Shown here: positions 43,242 through 52,152 of the stretch, in pieces
Layout of the letters: every line of letters begins with the position of its first letter
Numbering within the stretch: the first letter of the stretch is position 1
Assembly: GCF_000447795.1 (NCBI RefSeq)
Contig: NZ_AUNI01000021.1
Coordinates: 186,001 to 250,000, forward strand
DNA length: 64,000 nucleotides
Direction: 5' to 3'
Source of the DNA: Bacteriovorax sp. Seq25_V
Lineage (GTDB): Bacteria; Bdellovibrionota; Bacteriovoracia; Bacteriovoracales; Bacteriovoracaceae
Notes under the pieces: generated by a model
What the model was told of the DNA's origin: nothing
Seen by the model: the letters and a program-made list of their open reading frames with translations, nothing else
Database searches by the model: none
Position numbers and translations under genes: made by a program

Positions 43242-45998
43242 ATGAAAAAGATTCTCATCCTAATGCTTTTGGCATTCTCTAGTTCTGCACAATTATTTTA
43301 CTCGTTCCCTACGAATTCACAGAGCTCACCTTCAATAAAATGGAAAAAAATTGAAGATGCGCATTTTAAAATTATATATCCAGACTATATTGAAGCAGAT
43401 GCTGATTATGTTTATTCACTACTCGATCATTATCGATTGATTGAAGGTGAGTCATATGGAATTACGCCTCCATCGATGCAATTTATTATACGTCCCGAAA
43501 TGTCACAGCCGAATGGATTTGTAACTAGAGGACCATTTAGATCAGAGTTCTTTGCTTCTTCAAGCTTCAATCCTTTTATCGGTGGGCTTGATTGGTATCA
43601 TGCTTTAGCTGTACATGAATATAGGCATATTGTTCAATATCAGGCATTAGATTCTGGTGGTTTTAAATTTTTCAAAATGTTATTCGGTGATAATGGTCTA
43701 AGTCTTTTAACTTTTTGGACAACATCAGCTTGGTTCTTTGAAGGTGATGCCGTTTGGACTGAAACTAAATATACAGACGCAGGACGAGGGCGATCTCCTC
43801 GCTTTATGGCGTATGCCAGAGCATTAGTAGAGGCCGGAAAATTTCCTACATTAGATCAGTTATTAGCAGGCAGTTATACACAACCATATCCAAATCACTA
43901 TGTGTGGGGGTATCTGTTGATAACGAGAGCAAGAAAAATCTATGGTGATGAAATTTGGCAAATGATTATCCCAAAGATCACACGAAGAGGTTATAACCCT
44001 TTTGCCATTTATACCGCCTTCGAAGTTGTAACAAAGAAAAACTTTAATGAATTTTATGAGGAAACTATAGCAGAACTCGTCAAAAAATGGCCTCCTAAGA
44101 AAGTTACTGAAAAAGAGTATGAAATAGATTCTTATCCGATCCCAACTAAAGATGGATTATATTATTTAAAATCGACGATGAATGATCTGAGAGCTCTTTA
44201 TTTAAATAAGTCTGGAAAACCAGAAAAAATAAAAGAAATCAATATAGAAACAGGTCTATCAAAAATCGATTATAACGAAAATAGGATTGTTTATACGAGA
44301 AACCAGCCAGATAGTCGTTATGCGTTTAAAGGCTTCTCAGACGTTTATATATATAACATCAAAGAAGATCGAAATACACGAATAACAAATGGAAAGAGGT
44401 TATATCACCCAAGCTTTGGATTAGATGGCAAAACGTTTATGGCCATTGAATTTACAAGCGATAATAAATGGATACTAGCAAGATACAATTTAAATGGAGA
44501 TTACTTAGGGGAAATTTCTCACCAAGGTAGAATTTATGAGGCCATTTATTTTAATGACCAAATTACATATATTAGCGCGGATAAAGAAGGCTATCGCTCA
44601 ATTTACATTGGGGATAAAAGGATCATTTCCAGAACAAGAAATAATATATTTAACTTAAGCACAGATGGAAACGATCTTATATTTGAATGTGATCTTAATG
44701 GGCGTGTGAATATTGTTAGATATGATATAAAAACTGGCGAATTCTATTCTTTGACAGGTCTGGATGAAGATGCTTTCGAGGGGCGAGTTTTTAATGGGAA
44801 TTTGTTTTACGTAAAACAAACAGCTTTTGGAAAAAAAGTTGCAAAAAAAACAGCTCTTGGTATCAAAATATCAAAAAACAAATTAGAAACTGATTATCTC
44901 TCTAAAGATGATTACTCTGATAATTATTTACAATCTAAACCAGTAGTTCAGAAGATTGCACAGAAGCAAAATATAGAACACAAAGATTACGGAAGAATGG
45001 AAGATTTTTTGAGACCTCATTCGTGGTCATTCTTTGGGGGGCGAGGGTTAATGCTGACGGGGATATTCAAAAATTACTTAGGTGATAATACTGCAGATCT
45101 TTCCATTGGTCGAAACTCTGAGAATGGTAAGCCAATCTTTGGAGGAAATTATTTCTTTATGAAATATTATCCAATTTTTGGAATCGGTGGACTTTATGAG
45201 GATAGAGAAGAAGATTTTCAAGGCGCAAAGAATAAGTGGGCGGAAACATCTATTGTTCCAAGTATTACTCTTCCATATGTCGACAGATTTGGGTTTTACA
45301 ATTTAAAATTGCTCGTAACCGGAGTTGCAAGAGCAATAAAAGTTACTAATGACCTTAATACTGCAGATTACGAATTACAGAATGATAGAGTTCTTGAGAA
45401 GGTAGGACAATTCTCTTTTAGTTTAACAAAAGACAAAACTTGGCGAAGAATTTTTCCAGTGTGGGGAATTGATTCATATATTAAATATGTTGATGCTGAT
45501 TTGAAGAGAGGTCGCGATAGTAGATTAGTAGATATACAAGCAGATATTTATATACCAGGCATATTTACAAATGCAGGGCTTAAGATGTCTTATAAAAGAA
45601 TTAAGCAGGAAGATTCAGCTAGTGCTTATCGAATTAGCCTTAGTCAGTCATTGACGGCAGATTATAAATATTCTCGTGGATTTAATTATTTTTTCTTTCC
45701 AAATTTTGAAATTTATAGATTTGACTATAGCTTCCCTGTTGTTAATACTGAGCTTCGTTTGTTGGGAGATTGGTTATACCTAAATAGAATCACTGCTAAT
45801 TTTTTCTATGATAAAACTAAATTCTTTTCAAAGAATTATTTTGTACCAGATAACAAAGAAAGTAATGGTCTTGAAATCGGACTTGAAACAAATATTATGA
45901 GAAAATTACCTCTTAAGTTGATGATGAGTTATATTCATCCACAGGGTTCTGATAAAAGATTATATGAGTTTTCAGTAGGATCATATGGAGAATTTTAA
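43242..45998 (+). CDS. Outer-membrane metalloprotease-propeller-barrel protein (predicted)
   Basis: 918 aa with a signal peptide. Residues 125-129 HEYRH form an HExxH zinc site, and FFEG (Glu167) about 40 residues on is a gluzincin-type third ligand, similar to peptidase MA-like domains. Residues about 290-560 contain repeated short beta motifs (NGKRLYHPSFGLDGKTFMAIE...), suggesting a TolB/WD40-like propeller. From about 620 the sequence has alternating-residue beta strands and ends in SVGSYGEF, a C-terminal Phe signal for outer-membrane barrel insertion. I infer a surface protease tethered by a C-terminal beta-barrel. The parts are family-level guesses; the HExxH is seen. Confidence 0.65.
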   Translation: MKKILILMLLAFSSSAQLFYSFPTNSQSSPSIKWKKIEDAHFKIIYPDYIEADADYVYSLLDHYRLIEGESYGITPPSMQFIIRPEMSQPNGFVTRGPFRSEFFASSSFNPFIGGLDWYHALAVHEYRHIVQYQALDSGGFKFFKMLFGDNGLSLLTFWTTSAWFFEGDAVWTETKYTDAGRGRSPRFMAYARALVEAGKFPTLDQLLAGSYTQPYPNHYVWGYLLITRARKIYGDEIWQMIIPKITRRGYNPFAIYTAFEVVTKKNFNEFYEETIAELVKKWPPKKVTEKEYEIDSYPIPTKDGLYYLKSTMNDLRALYLNKSGKPEKIKEINIETGLSKIDYNENRIVYTRNQPDSRYAFKGFSDVYIYNIKEDRNTRITNGKRLYHPSFGLDGKTFMAIEFTSDNKWILARYNLNGDYLGEISHQGRIYEAIYFNDQITYISADKEGYRSIYIGDKRIISRTRNNIFNLSTDGNDLIFECDLNGRVNIVRYDIKTGEFYSLTGLDEDAFEGRVFNGNLFYVKQTAFGKKVAKKTALGIKISKNKLETDYLSKDDYSDNYLQSKPVVQKIAQKQNIEHKDYGRMEDFLRPHSWSFFGGRGLMLTGIFKNYLGDNTADLSIGRNSENGKPIFGGNYFFMKYYPIFGIGGLYEDREEDFQGAKNKWAETSIVPSITLPYVDRFGFYNLKLLVTGVARAIKVTNDLNTADYELQNDRVLEKVGQFSFSLTKDKTWRRIFPVWGIDSYIKYVDADLKRGRDSRLVDIQADIYIPGIFTNAGLKMSYKRIKQEDSASAYRISLSQSLTADYKYSRGFNYFFFPNFEIYRFDYSFPVVNTELRLLGDWLYLNRITANFFYDKTKFFSKNYFVPDNKESNGLEIGLETNIMRKLPLKLMMSYIHPQGSDKRLYEFSVGSYGEF

Positions 45999-47352
45999 AA
46001 ATAATAAAAACATCTTTTGGACTGCCGTCATTATTATCGTGACGGCATTTTTTAGTTCAGGATTTCTTCATCCAGATGAGCACTATCAAATTTTAGAATT
46101 GTTACAGCTAAAAATATCGAGTTGGCCTAGGCCTGATCTACTTAATTGGGACTTTCACGAAAAAATTAGACCCTGGTTTCAAACCTATGTTTATTATCTT
46201 CTAACGAAGATCTTATTCTTAGATGATCCGTATATCATCGCTTTTATCATTCGTGTGTTTAATGGTGTATTGGGTATAGTATCAGTGCGTCTTCTTTTAA
46301 ATGAGTTCGATTCAAAGAATAAGAATAGTTTACTTATTTACTTTCTACTCTGGTTTGTTCCGTTCTTATTTGTCAGAACTAATTCGGAATCATTATCAAC
46401 AAGTTTGTTTTTGTTTGGAGCATACTTTCATCATAGAGGTAACAAGGTTTCAAATAAGATGATTTCTGGAATACTTTTTGGGGCGAGTTTTTTAGCGAGA
46501 TATCAAATGGGTGTTCCTGTTTTCTTTGTTAATATTTGGGAGTTATTTAAAAAGAAAAATTATAAAGAATTTATTGTTCATTCAATCTTCATTGGTATCG
46601 CTATAATAATCGGTATTATTGTTGATTATTGGGGATATGGTACATTCAATCTCTCTTTTTGGAATTACTTTAGAGAAAACATTCTTCATTCGAGAGCTTC
46701 AGGTTTTGGAACGTCGCCATTTTATTATTATTTCTTTATGCCGATATTTAAAGGAGGAGTACTTATTCCTCTCGTTATTTGTTATGGGATTTATCGCTAT
46801 CATCGCGAGCATAAACTCAATTTCTGGGTGATTGCCTTTTGGTCATTCTTTATTATCCATAGTCTGATACCACATAAAGAAGTAAGATTTATTACATTTA
46901 ATTTTCTTATTGGTTCTTTGATGGCATTGCCATACATATCAGAACTTCTTAGGGGAAAATATTCAAAAATATTCAAGTCGCTAATTGTATTAAATTTTCT
47001 GATTATGATTAGAACTTCACTATTCCCAGCGAATTCGTATATGAACCTATATAAATATATGTACGATAATAAAATTGATCGCATTGGTGTTTACACAGAT
47101 CAGGCAGATAGGCATTTTGGATTTTCCATGCCATTTTATCAGAGAGATTTAATTAAAACATTTGGTGTGGTAGATGCAAAAAAACTGAATGCAGGATTTT
47201 ATCTATCCACAAAGTATAAAGAGTATGATGATTTTGCTTCTAACGCCAATTGTGTTCCCAAGTTTAAATCATATCCAAATTGGATAACTTTTTTTAACAT
47301 AGGCAATTGGCTTTCTAGGTCATCCTACTTTGTTGTTTGGAAATGTGACTAG
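45985..47352 (+). CDS. GT22-family (ALG9/PIG-B-like) mannosyltransferase
   Basis: 455 aa, about ten membrane helices. HPDEHYQILE (29-38) is the catalytic loop-1 motif of GT22 dolichyl-phosphate-mannose dependent mannosyltransferases, and IPHKEVRFI (about 295-303) matches their conserved HKExRF. Predicted to add mannose from a polyprenyl-phosphate donor to an outward-facing glycan. It could use the product of the short GT2 at 4439-5089, though that is far away. It overlaps the preceding gene by 14 bp; AGGA lies just upstream of the ATG. Confidence 0.8.
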   Translation: MENFKNNKNIFWTAVIIIVTAFFSSGFLHPDEHYQILELLQLKISSWPRPDLLNWDFHEKIRPWFQTYVYYLLTKILFLDDPYIIAFIIRVFNGVLGIVSVRLLLNEFDSKNKNSLLIYFLLWFVPFLFVRTNSESLSTSLFLFGAYFHHRGNKVSNKMISGILFGASFLARYQMGVPVFFVNIWELFKKKNYKEFIVHSIFIGIAIIIGIIVDYWGYGTFNLSFWNYFRENILHSRASGFGTSPFYYYFFMPIFKGGVLIPLVICYGIYRYHREHKLNFWVIAFWSFFIIHSLIPHKEVRFITFNFLIGSLMALPYISELLRGKYSKIFKSLIVLNFLIMIRTSLFPANSYMNLYKYMYDNKIDRIGVYTDQADRHFGFSMPFYQRDLIKTFGVVDAKKLNAGFYLSTKYKEYDDFASNANCVPKFKSYPNWITFFNIGNWLSRSSYFVVWKCD

Positions 47353-47654
47353 AGAAGATCTTGAACAATTTCCTGTGGTATTGCTTTTGAGCAATCGTTT
47401 TTATCTACTATGGCTTGCTTGTGATTCTCATCCTTGCAAGTCCCATAATTCTTCCCAGGTATAAAGTCACAGTAAGAACCGGCATAGATTGTAAAGCAAC
47501 GCTCTTCACATTGATTCTTTCCAGTTGATACTAGATAACATGCTGTAGTTTCATCTGTTAAAGATTGACACTGGCCATGTGAAAGACAAAATCCTCCTGC
47601 GAAGATGTTGCTGGTAAAGAAGAGTGTTAATCCCAAAGTTAAGTTACGTAGCAT
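47349..47654 (-). CDS. Small secreted cysteine-rich protein
   Basis: 101 aa with a signal peptide ending near NIFAG and an AGGAG site. The mature ~82 residues hold ten Cys, suggesting a compact disulfide-rich fold. Family unknown. Its TAG shares the palindrome CTAG with the convergent mannosyltransferase stop. Confidence 0.65.
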   Translation of the reverse strand: MLRNLTLGLTLFFTSNIFAGGFCLSHGQCQSLTDETTACYLVSTGKNQCEERCFTIYAGSYCDFIPGKNYGTCKDENHKQAIVDKNDCSKAIPQEIVQDLL

Positions 47655-47831
47655 AATTAAGAACTCCTAATAATGTGTATACTTGTCTTATCGGCAGAAA
47701 TTACCCAACTTTAATTTGGAATAACTGTGCAAAATACTTTCGTCGGATAAAGAAAAAAATACCGTGACCACTATTGGGTTGTAATCATTTAAAATAAATA
47801 TAAATTAATTAAGCAAAATAACGGGAACAAA

Positions 47832-49373
47832 TTGAACTTCTTTAAAGATAGCTCACTTTCATTCAAAACACTCTTGATTACTTGGACGATTACAAGTGTG
47901 TTTACAATTATATTTACTGCTCTTCAAATCTACTATGAATATCGTGGTGAGAGGAAAGAGCTCTTTAATACATACACTATTATTAATGACCTCTATGTTG
48001 CACCGATTTCAGAAAGTTTGTGGATTATGAATAAGAGCATAATTAAAACACAGGCAAACAGTTTATTAGGTTACCCATTTGTTTCGTATGTAAAAATCTA
48101 TGATGATTCTTCGACTTATTTCGAGGGAGGGTCAATCATAAATTCTGAAGTTAAGGCATTTAATCTAAAATACTCTAATGAAAAAATTGGTATTTTAGAA
48201 ATAGCCCTTGATGATACAGGTTTAAATCAAAAATTCTTAAAACGCGTAATGGTGACGGTAATTATTCAAGGAATAAAAGCTCTTGTCGTTTGTATTCTTC
48301 TCTTCTTTACTTATGAATTGCTTATCACAAGAAGTTTACGTCGTGTTAGTCGCTATCTAATTTCTAATCCTGAAGCAACGATGAGAGGAGAAAAAATTCC
48401 ATTTGATTTTGATAGAGAAGACGAGATTGGAGTCCTTGTTCGAAACCTTAACAGCTTCATTGAATACATCCATGGATTGAATAAGAACTTGAAAGAGTTA
48501 AATGATAGTCTCGAAAAGAAAGTTGACGAGAGAACTTATGAACTTAAAGAGAAAAATAGACAATTGCTTTCTGCCATTGATGATCTTGAAAGAGCACATA
48601 GCCAGATTGCAATGAGTGAGAGAATGGCCTCTCTCGGTAAAATGACAGCAGGTATAGCTCATGAGATTAAGAATCCTGTTTACATTATTGTAAACTCAGT
48701 GTCGTTAGTGCGTGAGTTATTAGACGATATGCTCGCAGAAGTTCCTGAAGACGTTAAAGCAAAAATGGATTTAACAATTGTTGATGATATCAAAGATTTA
48801 TGTAGCCGCTCAGAGGTATCATGCGAGCGTGTTGGAAATATTATTAATTCAATGCTTTCTTTAAGTCGTACAAATGAAGATGAGAAACTTGCTGTTAATC
48901 TTGGTGTTCTTGTTGAAAAGGCGGTTCAGTTTGCTTACGATGCGACAATGGCCAAGAACATATTTCAATGTGAGCTCGAGCTTGATCTTCCAAGAAAATT
49001 TGATGGAGTGAGCGTTTATAAAACAGAACTTACCCGTGCATTAATTAACATATTCGATAACTCATTTTATTCGATGTTTAAGAAGTATAGCGAAAATAAG
49101 AAATCAACTTCTGTATTAACGGTTAAGTTATCAAGTGATGATAAGCAGTATGTGATTCAGATTAATGATACTGGACTTGGTATCCCTGATGAAGTTCTTA
49201 AAAATATGTTTTATCCATTTTTTACAACGAAACCTGCAGGAGAGGGAACCGGCTTGGGGATGTCGATTTCTTTTGATATAATTAAAAAGCATGGTGGTGA
49301 CATCAAGGTTGAATCTGAAGTCGGTACAGGAGCACGTTTTATTATTACGCTGCCGAAAGGAGGAGTTGCCTAG
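47832..49373 (+). CDS. Sensor histidine kinase
   Basis: 513 aa. Helix at about 12-34, a periplasmic sensor region (35-140), second helix (143-163), HAMP-like linker (165-215), long coiled coil (215-265), HisKA domain with GIAHEIKNP (His277), then HATPase_c with an Asn box NIFDNSF, DTGLGIP, FFTTKPAGEGTGLGM. All catalytic boxes are intact. TTG start with GGGAAC upstream. It overlaps the receiver gene by one base, forming a two-component pair. The signal is not identifiable. Confidence 0.93.
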   Translation: MNFFKDSSLSFKTLLITWTITSVFTIIFTALQIYYEYRGERKELFNTYTIINDLYVAPISESLWIMNKSIIKTQANSLLGYPFVSYVKIYDDSSTYFEGGSIINSEVKAFNLKYSNEKIGILEIALDDTGLNQKFLKRVMVTVIIQGIKALVVCILLFFTYELLITRSLRRVSRYLISNPEATMRGEKIPFDFDREDEIGVLVRNLNSFIEYIHGLNKNLKELNDSLEKKVDERTYELKEKNRQLLSAIDDLERAHSQIAMSERMASLGKMTAGIAHEIKNPVYIIVNSVSLVRELLDDMLAEVPEDVKAKMDLTIVDDIKDLCSRSEVSCERVGNIINSMLSLSRTNEDEKLAVNLGVLVEKAVQFAYDATMAKNIFQCELELDLPRKFDGVSVYKTELTRALINIFDNSFYSMFKKYSENKKSTSVLTVKLSSDDKQYVIQINDTGLGIPDEVLKNMFYPFFTTKPAGEGTGLGMSISFDIIKKHGGDIKVESEVGTGARFIITLPKGGVA

Positions 49374-49768
49374 TGAGTGTTGATATAGTTTTTATTGATG
49401 ATGAGGAAGATATTCTTAATCTGGTAAGGTTAAGGTTTAGAAAACTTTCGAAAGTTGAAGGAGTTAATATTCATTTATTCTCAAATTCTCCAGATTTCGA
49501 AGACTACATAAAAACCACGAATGCTGAAATAGTGTCTGTTATTACAGATATTAACATGCCAAATAATAAGGTTTTGAAAACACTTGAGGGAGAGCGTTCA
49601 AGATTTAGGTTTTCATTAACATATCTGTGTTCAGCATATGACCAAAGTGATTATCAAGAAATGATAAGTGCGCATAGCATAATTCATTTTTTTAAAAAAC
49701 CTCTTAATATTGAGAGTATTCGTGATAAGATTTTAGGGGACTTAGCCGAAAGGGGTGTTAAAATTTAA
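49373..49768 (+). CDS. Stand-alone response regulator receiver
   Basis: 131 aa single receiver domain with no output domain. The acidic pocket IDDEED (about 8-13), phosphoacceptor Asp59 in VITDINMP and the conserved Lys in FFKKPL (about 106-111) are present. GTG start overlapping the kinase stop (TAGTG). Likely transmits the signal by protein binding, as CheY-like regulators do. Confidence 0.92.
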   Translation: MSVDIVFIDDEEDILNLVRLRFRKLSKVEGVNIHLFSNSPDFEDYIKTTNAEIVSVITDINMPNNKVLKTLEGERSRFRFSLTYLCSAYDQSDYQEMISAHSIIHFFKKPLNIESIRDKILGDLAERGVKI

Positions 49769-49797
49769 TTGACATTGTGCCCTAGAGACAATATAAA
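49769..49797 (+). promoter_or_regulatory. Consensus promoter of tRNA-Arg
   Basis: TTGACA (49769-49774), 17-base spacer, TATAAA (49792-49797). The predicted start near 49804 is five bases before the tRNA. TTGACA begins right after the receiver stop codon. Confidence 0.85.
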
Positions 49798-49808
49798 TTC
49801 AATTCAAT

Positions 49809-49885
49809 GCACTCGTAGCTCAGCTGGATAGAGTATTTGACTACGAATCAAAAGGTCGCAGGTTCGACTCCTGCCGAGTGCGCCA
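49809..49885 (+). tRNA. tRNA-Arg (anticodon ACG)
   Basis: 77 nt with CCA encoded. The acceptor GCACTCG pairs with CGAGTGC. The anticodon loop CTACGAA gives ACG, whose A34 must be converted to inosine by TadA, encoded 1.6 kb downstream. D-loop and T-loop (GGTTCGACTCC) are normal. Confidence 0.96.
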
Positions 49886-49888
49886 TTC

Positions 49889-49912
49889 ACCTTGGACATC
49901 CAAGGTTTTTTT
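49889..49912 (+). terminator. Terminator of tRNA-Arg
   Basis: ACCTTGG (49889-49895), loop ACAT, CCAAGGT (49900-49906), followed by a run of T through 49912. It makes translation starts inside this hairpin unlikely for the next gene. Confidence 0.9.
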
Positions 49913-49936
49913 ATATCTACTTTTCAAGGTCAGCCC

Positions 49937-50710
49937 ATGGAAACAATAGACTTAAGATTTAAAGGTTACGCTTCATTAGTAGGTGAGGATAAATTCGCTC
50001 GCGTTGCTAATTCTAAAATTTTAATCATTGGCCTTGGTGGTGTTGGAACTTGGACAGTTGAATCTTTGGCCCGCAGTGGGGTCGGTACAATTGCTCTTGT
50101 TGATCTTGATGATATCTGTGTTTCAAATACTAACCGTCAAGTTCATGCACATGAAGGTAATTACGGAAAATTTAAAATCGATGCACTTGAAGAGAGAATT
50201 AAGTTAATTAATCCTGACTGTAAAGTTATCAAGCATCATTGCTTCTTCAATAAGAAGAATGTTGATGAAATTTTTTCTAATCCATATGATGTCGTCATCG
50301 ATGCCATGGATAGTGTTGGTGAAAAATCACTTTTAATCAATACTTGTTATACAAAAAATATTCCAGTTATTTGCGCTGGTGGTGCCGGTGGTAAAGTTGA
50401 TCCACGTGCTATCGAAATTCAAGAGCTAGGGAAGACTAAGAATGATATGCTTCTTAAAAATGTAAGAAAGAAGCTTAGAAAAGATTATCGTTTTCCTATT
50501 GGGCGCGCTAGGGCTAAGGTTCAGTGTGTTTATAGTCATGAGCTTGGAAAACAATTTGAAGTATGTGAGATTGAAAAGTCGACTGTTAAGCTCGACTGTG
50601 AAGGCGGACTTGGTTCAGCAGCTCATATTACAGGTATTTTTGGACTTATGCTTAGCAGTCTCGCTCTTGAGATTTGTTTAAAAGACAAAGATGAGAACGA
50701 AGAAGATTAG
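49937..50710 (+). CDS. tcdA: tRNA threonylcarbamoyladenosine dehydratase
   Basis: 257 aa E1-like (ThiF/MoeB superfamily) enzyme. N-terminal RFKGYASLVGED, ATP loop IIGLGGVGTWTVESLARSGVG, DLDDICVSNTNRQ, and AGGAGGKVDPRAIEIQELGKTKNDMLLKNVRK are the TcdA/CsdL pattern. It cyclises the t6A37 modification of tRNA to ct6A. ATG 49937 is chosen for the family N-terminus; upstream frame starts would lie in the tRNA terminator. Confidence 0.92.
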   Translation: METIDLRFKGYASLVGEDKFARVANSKILIIGLGGVGTWTVESLARSGVGTIALVDLDDICVSNTNRQVHAHEGNYGKFKIDALEERIKLINPDCKVIKHHCFFNKKNVDEIFSNPYDVVIDAMDSVGEKSLLINTCYTKNIPVICAGGAGGKVDPRAIEIQELGKTKNDMLLKNVRKKLRKDYRFPIGRARAKVQCVYSHELGKQFEVCEIEKSTVKLDCEGGLGSAAHITGIFGLMLSSLALEICLKDKDENEED

Positions 50711-50748
50711 TCAAAAATTTCCACTTCGCCCAAAGACATTTAAGAGTG

Positions 50749-50760
50749 TAAAATAGTCTT
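50749..50760 (+). promoter_or_regulatory. Leaderless-type promoter for the PilZ-like gene
   Basis: TAAAAT (50749-50754) is exactly six bases before ATG 50761, with no ribosome site between. It has the same geometry as the promoters before the genes starting at 1894, 4387, 4439, 12734 and 13232. Confidence 0.45.
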
Positions 50761-51486
50761 ATGTTTATAGGCGTATCAAAAATTAAATTTAAAGATGAAT
50801 TCGATCGCGTGAAGATATTTTTCATTCTTCATTCTTTTCTATTTATATTAGCAAAAATTCTAGAACTCTTTACTCATGAGTTTAGTTTTATATCATTTAT
50901 TGGATTTGTAGCTTGGCTTGTTTACTATAGATTTTTCTATCGTATGCTTAAATTTTTACATTACTCATTTTGGACTATGCTCTTTATTTCATTGGCCGTC
51001 ATATTTTCCGATATGTTTACGTCTTTGATAACATATGAAGATATATCTTTATTCTATTTATACTTACTCTCATTTGTCGCAATTATTTTGTCTGCGTACT
51101 TTGTCCATTCTCCAATTTTTTATCCAATTGTAAGTTGGTGGGAATATGATTTTAGATATCGTAATGATCTTGAAGCAAGAGTAGTTATTGGAGAAGAGGA
51201 ATTTACTGCAAGATTAGTTGACCTTCGTCGCAGCGCCGGCGGCCTATCACTTTTTAAAGATTTAGACATCGGCACAAAGATTGTCATCAAGCTTGAAGAC
51301 AATCAATTTAGCGAATCACTTCATGGGGAGATCGTTTCTAAGCGCCGTCATACTCTGGGGCGTCCATTTACATATGGGATTAAGTTTCGCTTTGAAGAAG
51401 AAGATGATAGAAAGAATTTTATTAAGTTACAAAAGTTTTGGACTTTTGAACGGAAGTCGAAGCAAAAAGAAAAGTTTTCTCTATGA
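50761..51486 (+). CDS. Membrane protein with PilZ-like C-terminal domain
   Basis: 241 aa. Four membrane helices (about 18-125) precede a cytoplasmic domain starting YRNDLEARVVIGEEEFTARLVDLRRSAGGLSL, a PilZ layout with an N-terminal Arg-containing motif and the DxSxxG strand turned into DLRRSAGG. It probably binds c-di-GMP, or is a degenerate PilZ domain. Its end overlaps tadA (ATGA). Confidence 0.65.
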   Translation: MFIGVSKIKFKDEFDRVKIFFILHSFLFILAKILELFTHEFSFISFIGFVAWLVYYRFFYRMLKFLHYSFWTMLFISLAVIFSDMFTSLITYEDISLFYLYLLSFVAIILSAYFVHSPIFYPIVSWWEYDFRYRNDLEARVVIGEEEFTARLVDLRRSAGGLSLFKDLDIGTKIVIKLEDNQFSESLHGEIVSKRRHTLGRPFTYGIKFRFEEEDDRKNFIKLQKFWTFERKSKQKEKFSL

Positions 51487-51965
51487 TCGAATTAAAGAAT
51501 GATATTTGGAATATGAGGATTGCCCTTGAAGAAGCTGAAAAGGCTTATCGTGAGGGTGAAGTTCCTGTTGGTTGTGTAATTACAAATTCATCTGGCGAGA
51601 TAGTCGCCAAAACTCATAACACTAAAGAGACAAATAAGGTTGCTACTGAGCATGCTGAAATCTTGGCTATCGTTGAGGCCAGTAAGGCACTTGGCGAATG
51701 GCGACTGACTGACCATGATGTCTATGTGACGCTTGAGCCGTGTCCTATGTGTCTTTATGCTTTGATGCAAGCTAGGGTCTCAAGAGTTATTTTTGGGGCT
51801 TATGATTCTAAGGGGGGAGCAATCTCTTTAGGGTATGAGTTTCAAAAAGATAAGAGGTTTAATCATTCTTTTGATATCATGGGTGGCGTAGAACATTTTC
51901 AGTGTTCAAAAATTCTCTCTGACTTCTTTCGCGAGAGAAGAACTCTTTATAAATCTAAATTTTAG
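51483..51965 (+). CDS. tadA: tRNA-specific adenosine deaminase
   Basis: 160 aa cytidine-deaminase fold. Catalytic HAE in TEHAEILAI and zinc Cys in TLEPCPMCLYALMQARV are typical of TadA; EGEVPVGCVI precedes them. It converts A34 of tRNA-Arg(ACG) to inosine, and that tRNA is encoded just upstream. The C-terminal DFFRERR motif is the usual RNA-contact tail. Overlaps the PilZ-like gene. Confidence 0.94.
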   Translation: MIELKNDIWNMRIALEEAEKAYREGEVPVGCVITNSSGEIVAKTHNTKETNKVATEHAEILAIVEASKALGEWRLTDHDVYVTLEPCPMCLYALMQARVSRVIFGAYDSKGGAISLGYEFQKDKRFNHSFDIMGGVEHFQCSKILSDFFRERRTLYKSKF

Positions 51966-51990
51966 TTGTATTATCTTGTGAATCTCATTT

Positions 51991-52003
51991 ACGGAGAATT
52001 GGC
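51991..52003 (+). repeat. 13-base copy of the tRNA-Ser(GGA) 5' end
   Basis: CGGAGAATTGGCC matches the first bases of the intact tRNA-Ser(GGA) at 52152-52164; sequence then diverges, with no D-loop or anticodon arm. It may be a scar of an earlier partial duplication or recombination at this tRNA. The 150 bp between it and the tRNA hold no gene, only a GGAAAGC/GCTTTCC hairpin (52082-52101). Confidence 0.4.
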
Positions 52004-52152
52004 CTAAGCTTTGCGGCGAAATACCAAAGGTGTTTCAGACGCAATGCCTGCACCCACTTTTGAAGTGAAGGTTATTCGAGAGGAAAGCGTTTATGCTTTC
52101 CGGTTCGCTAGGTGCAAAAAAGCTTTTTATTGCTCTTTGTTTTTTAGATTGC

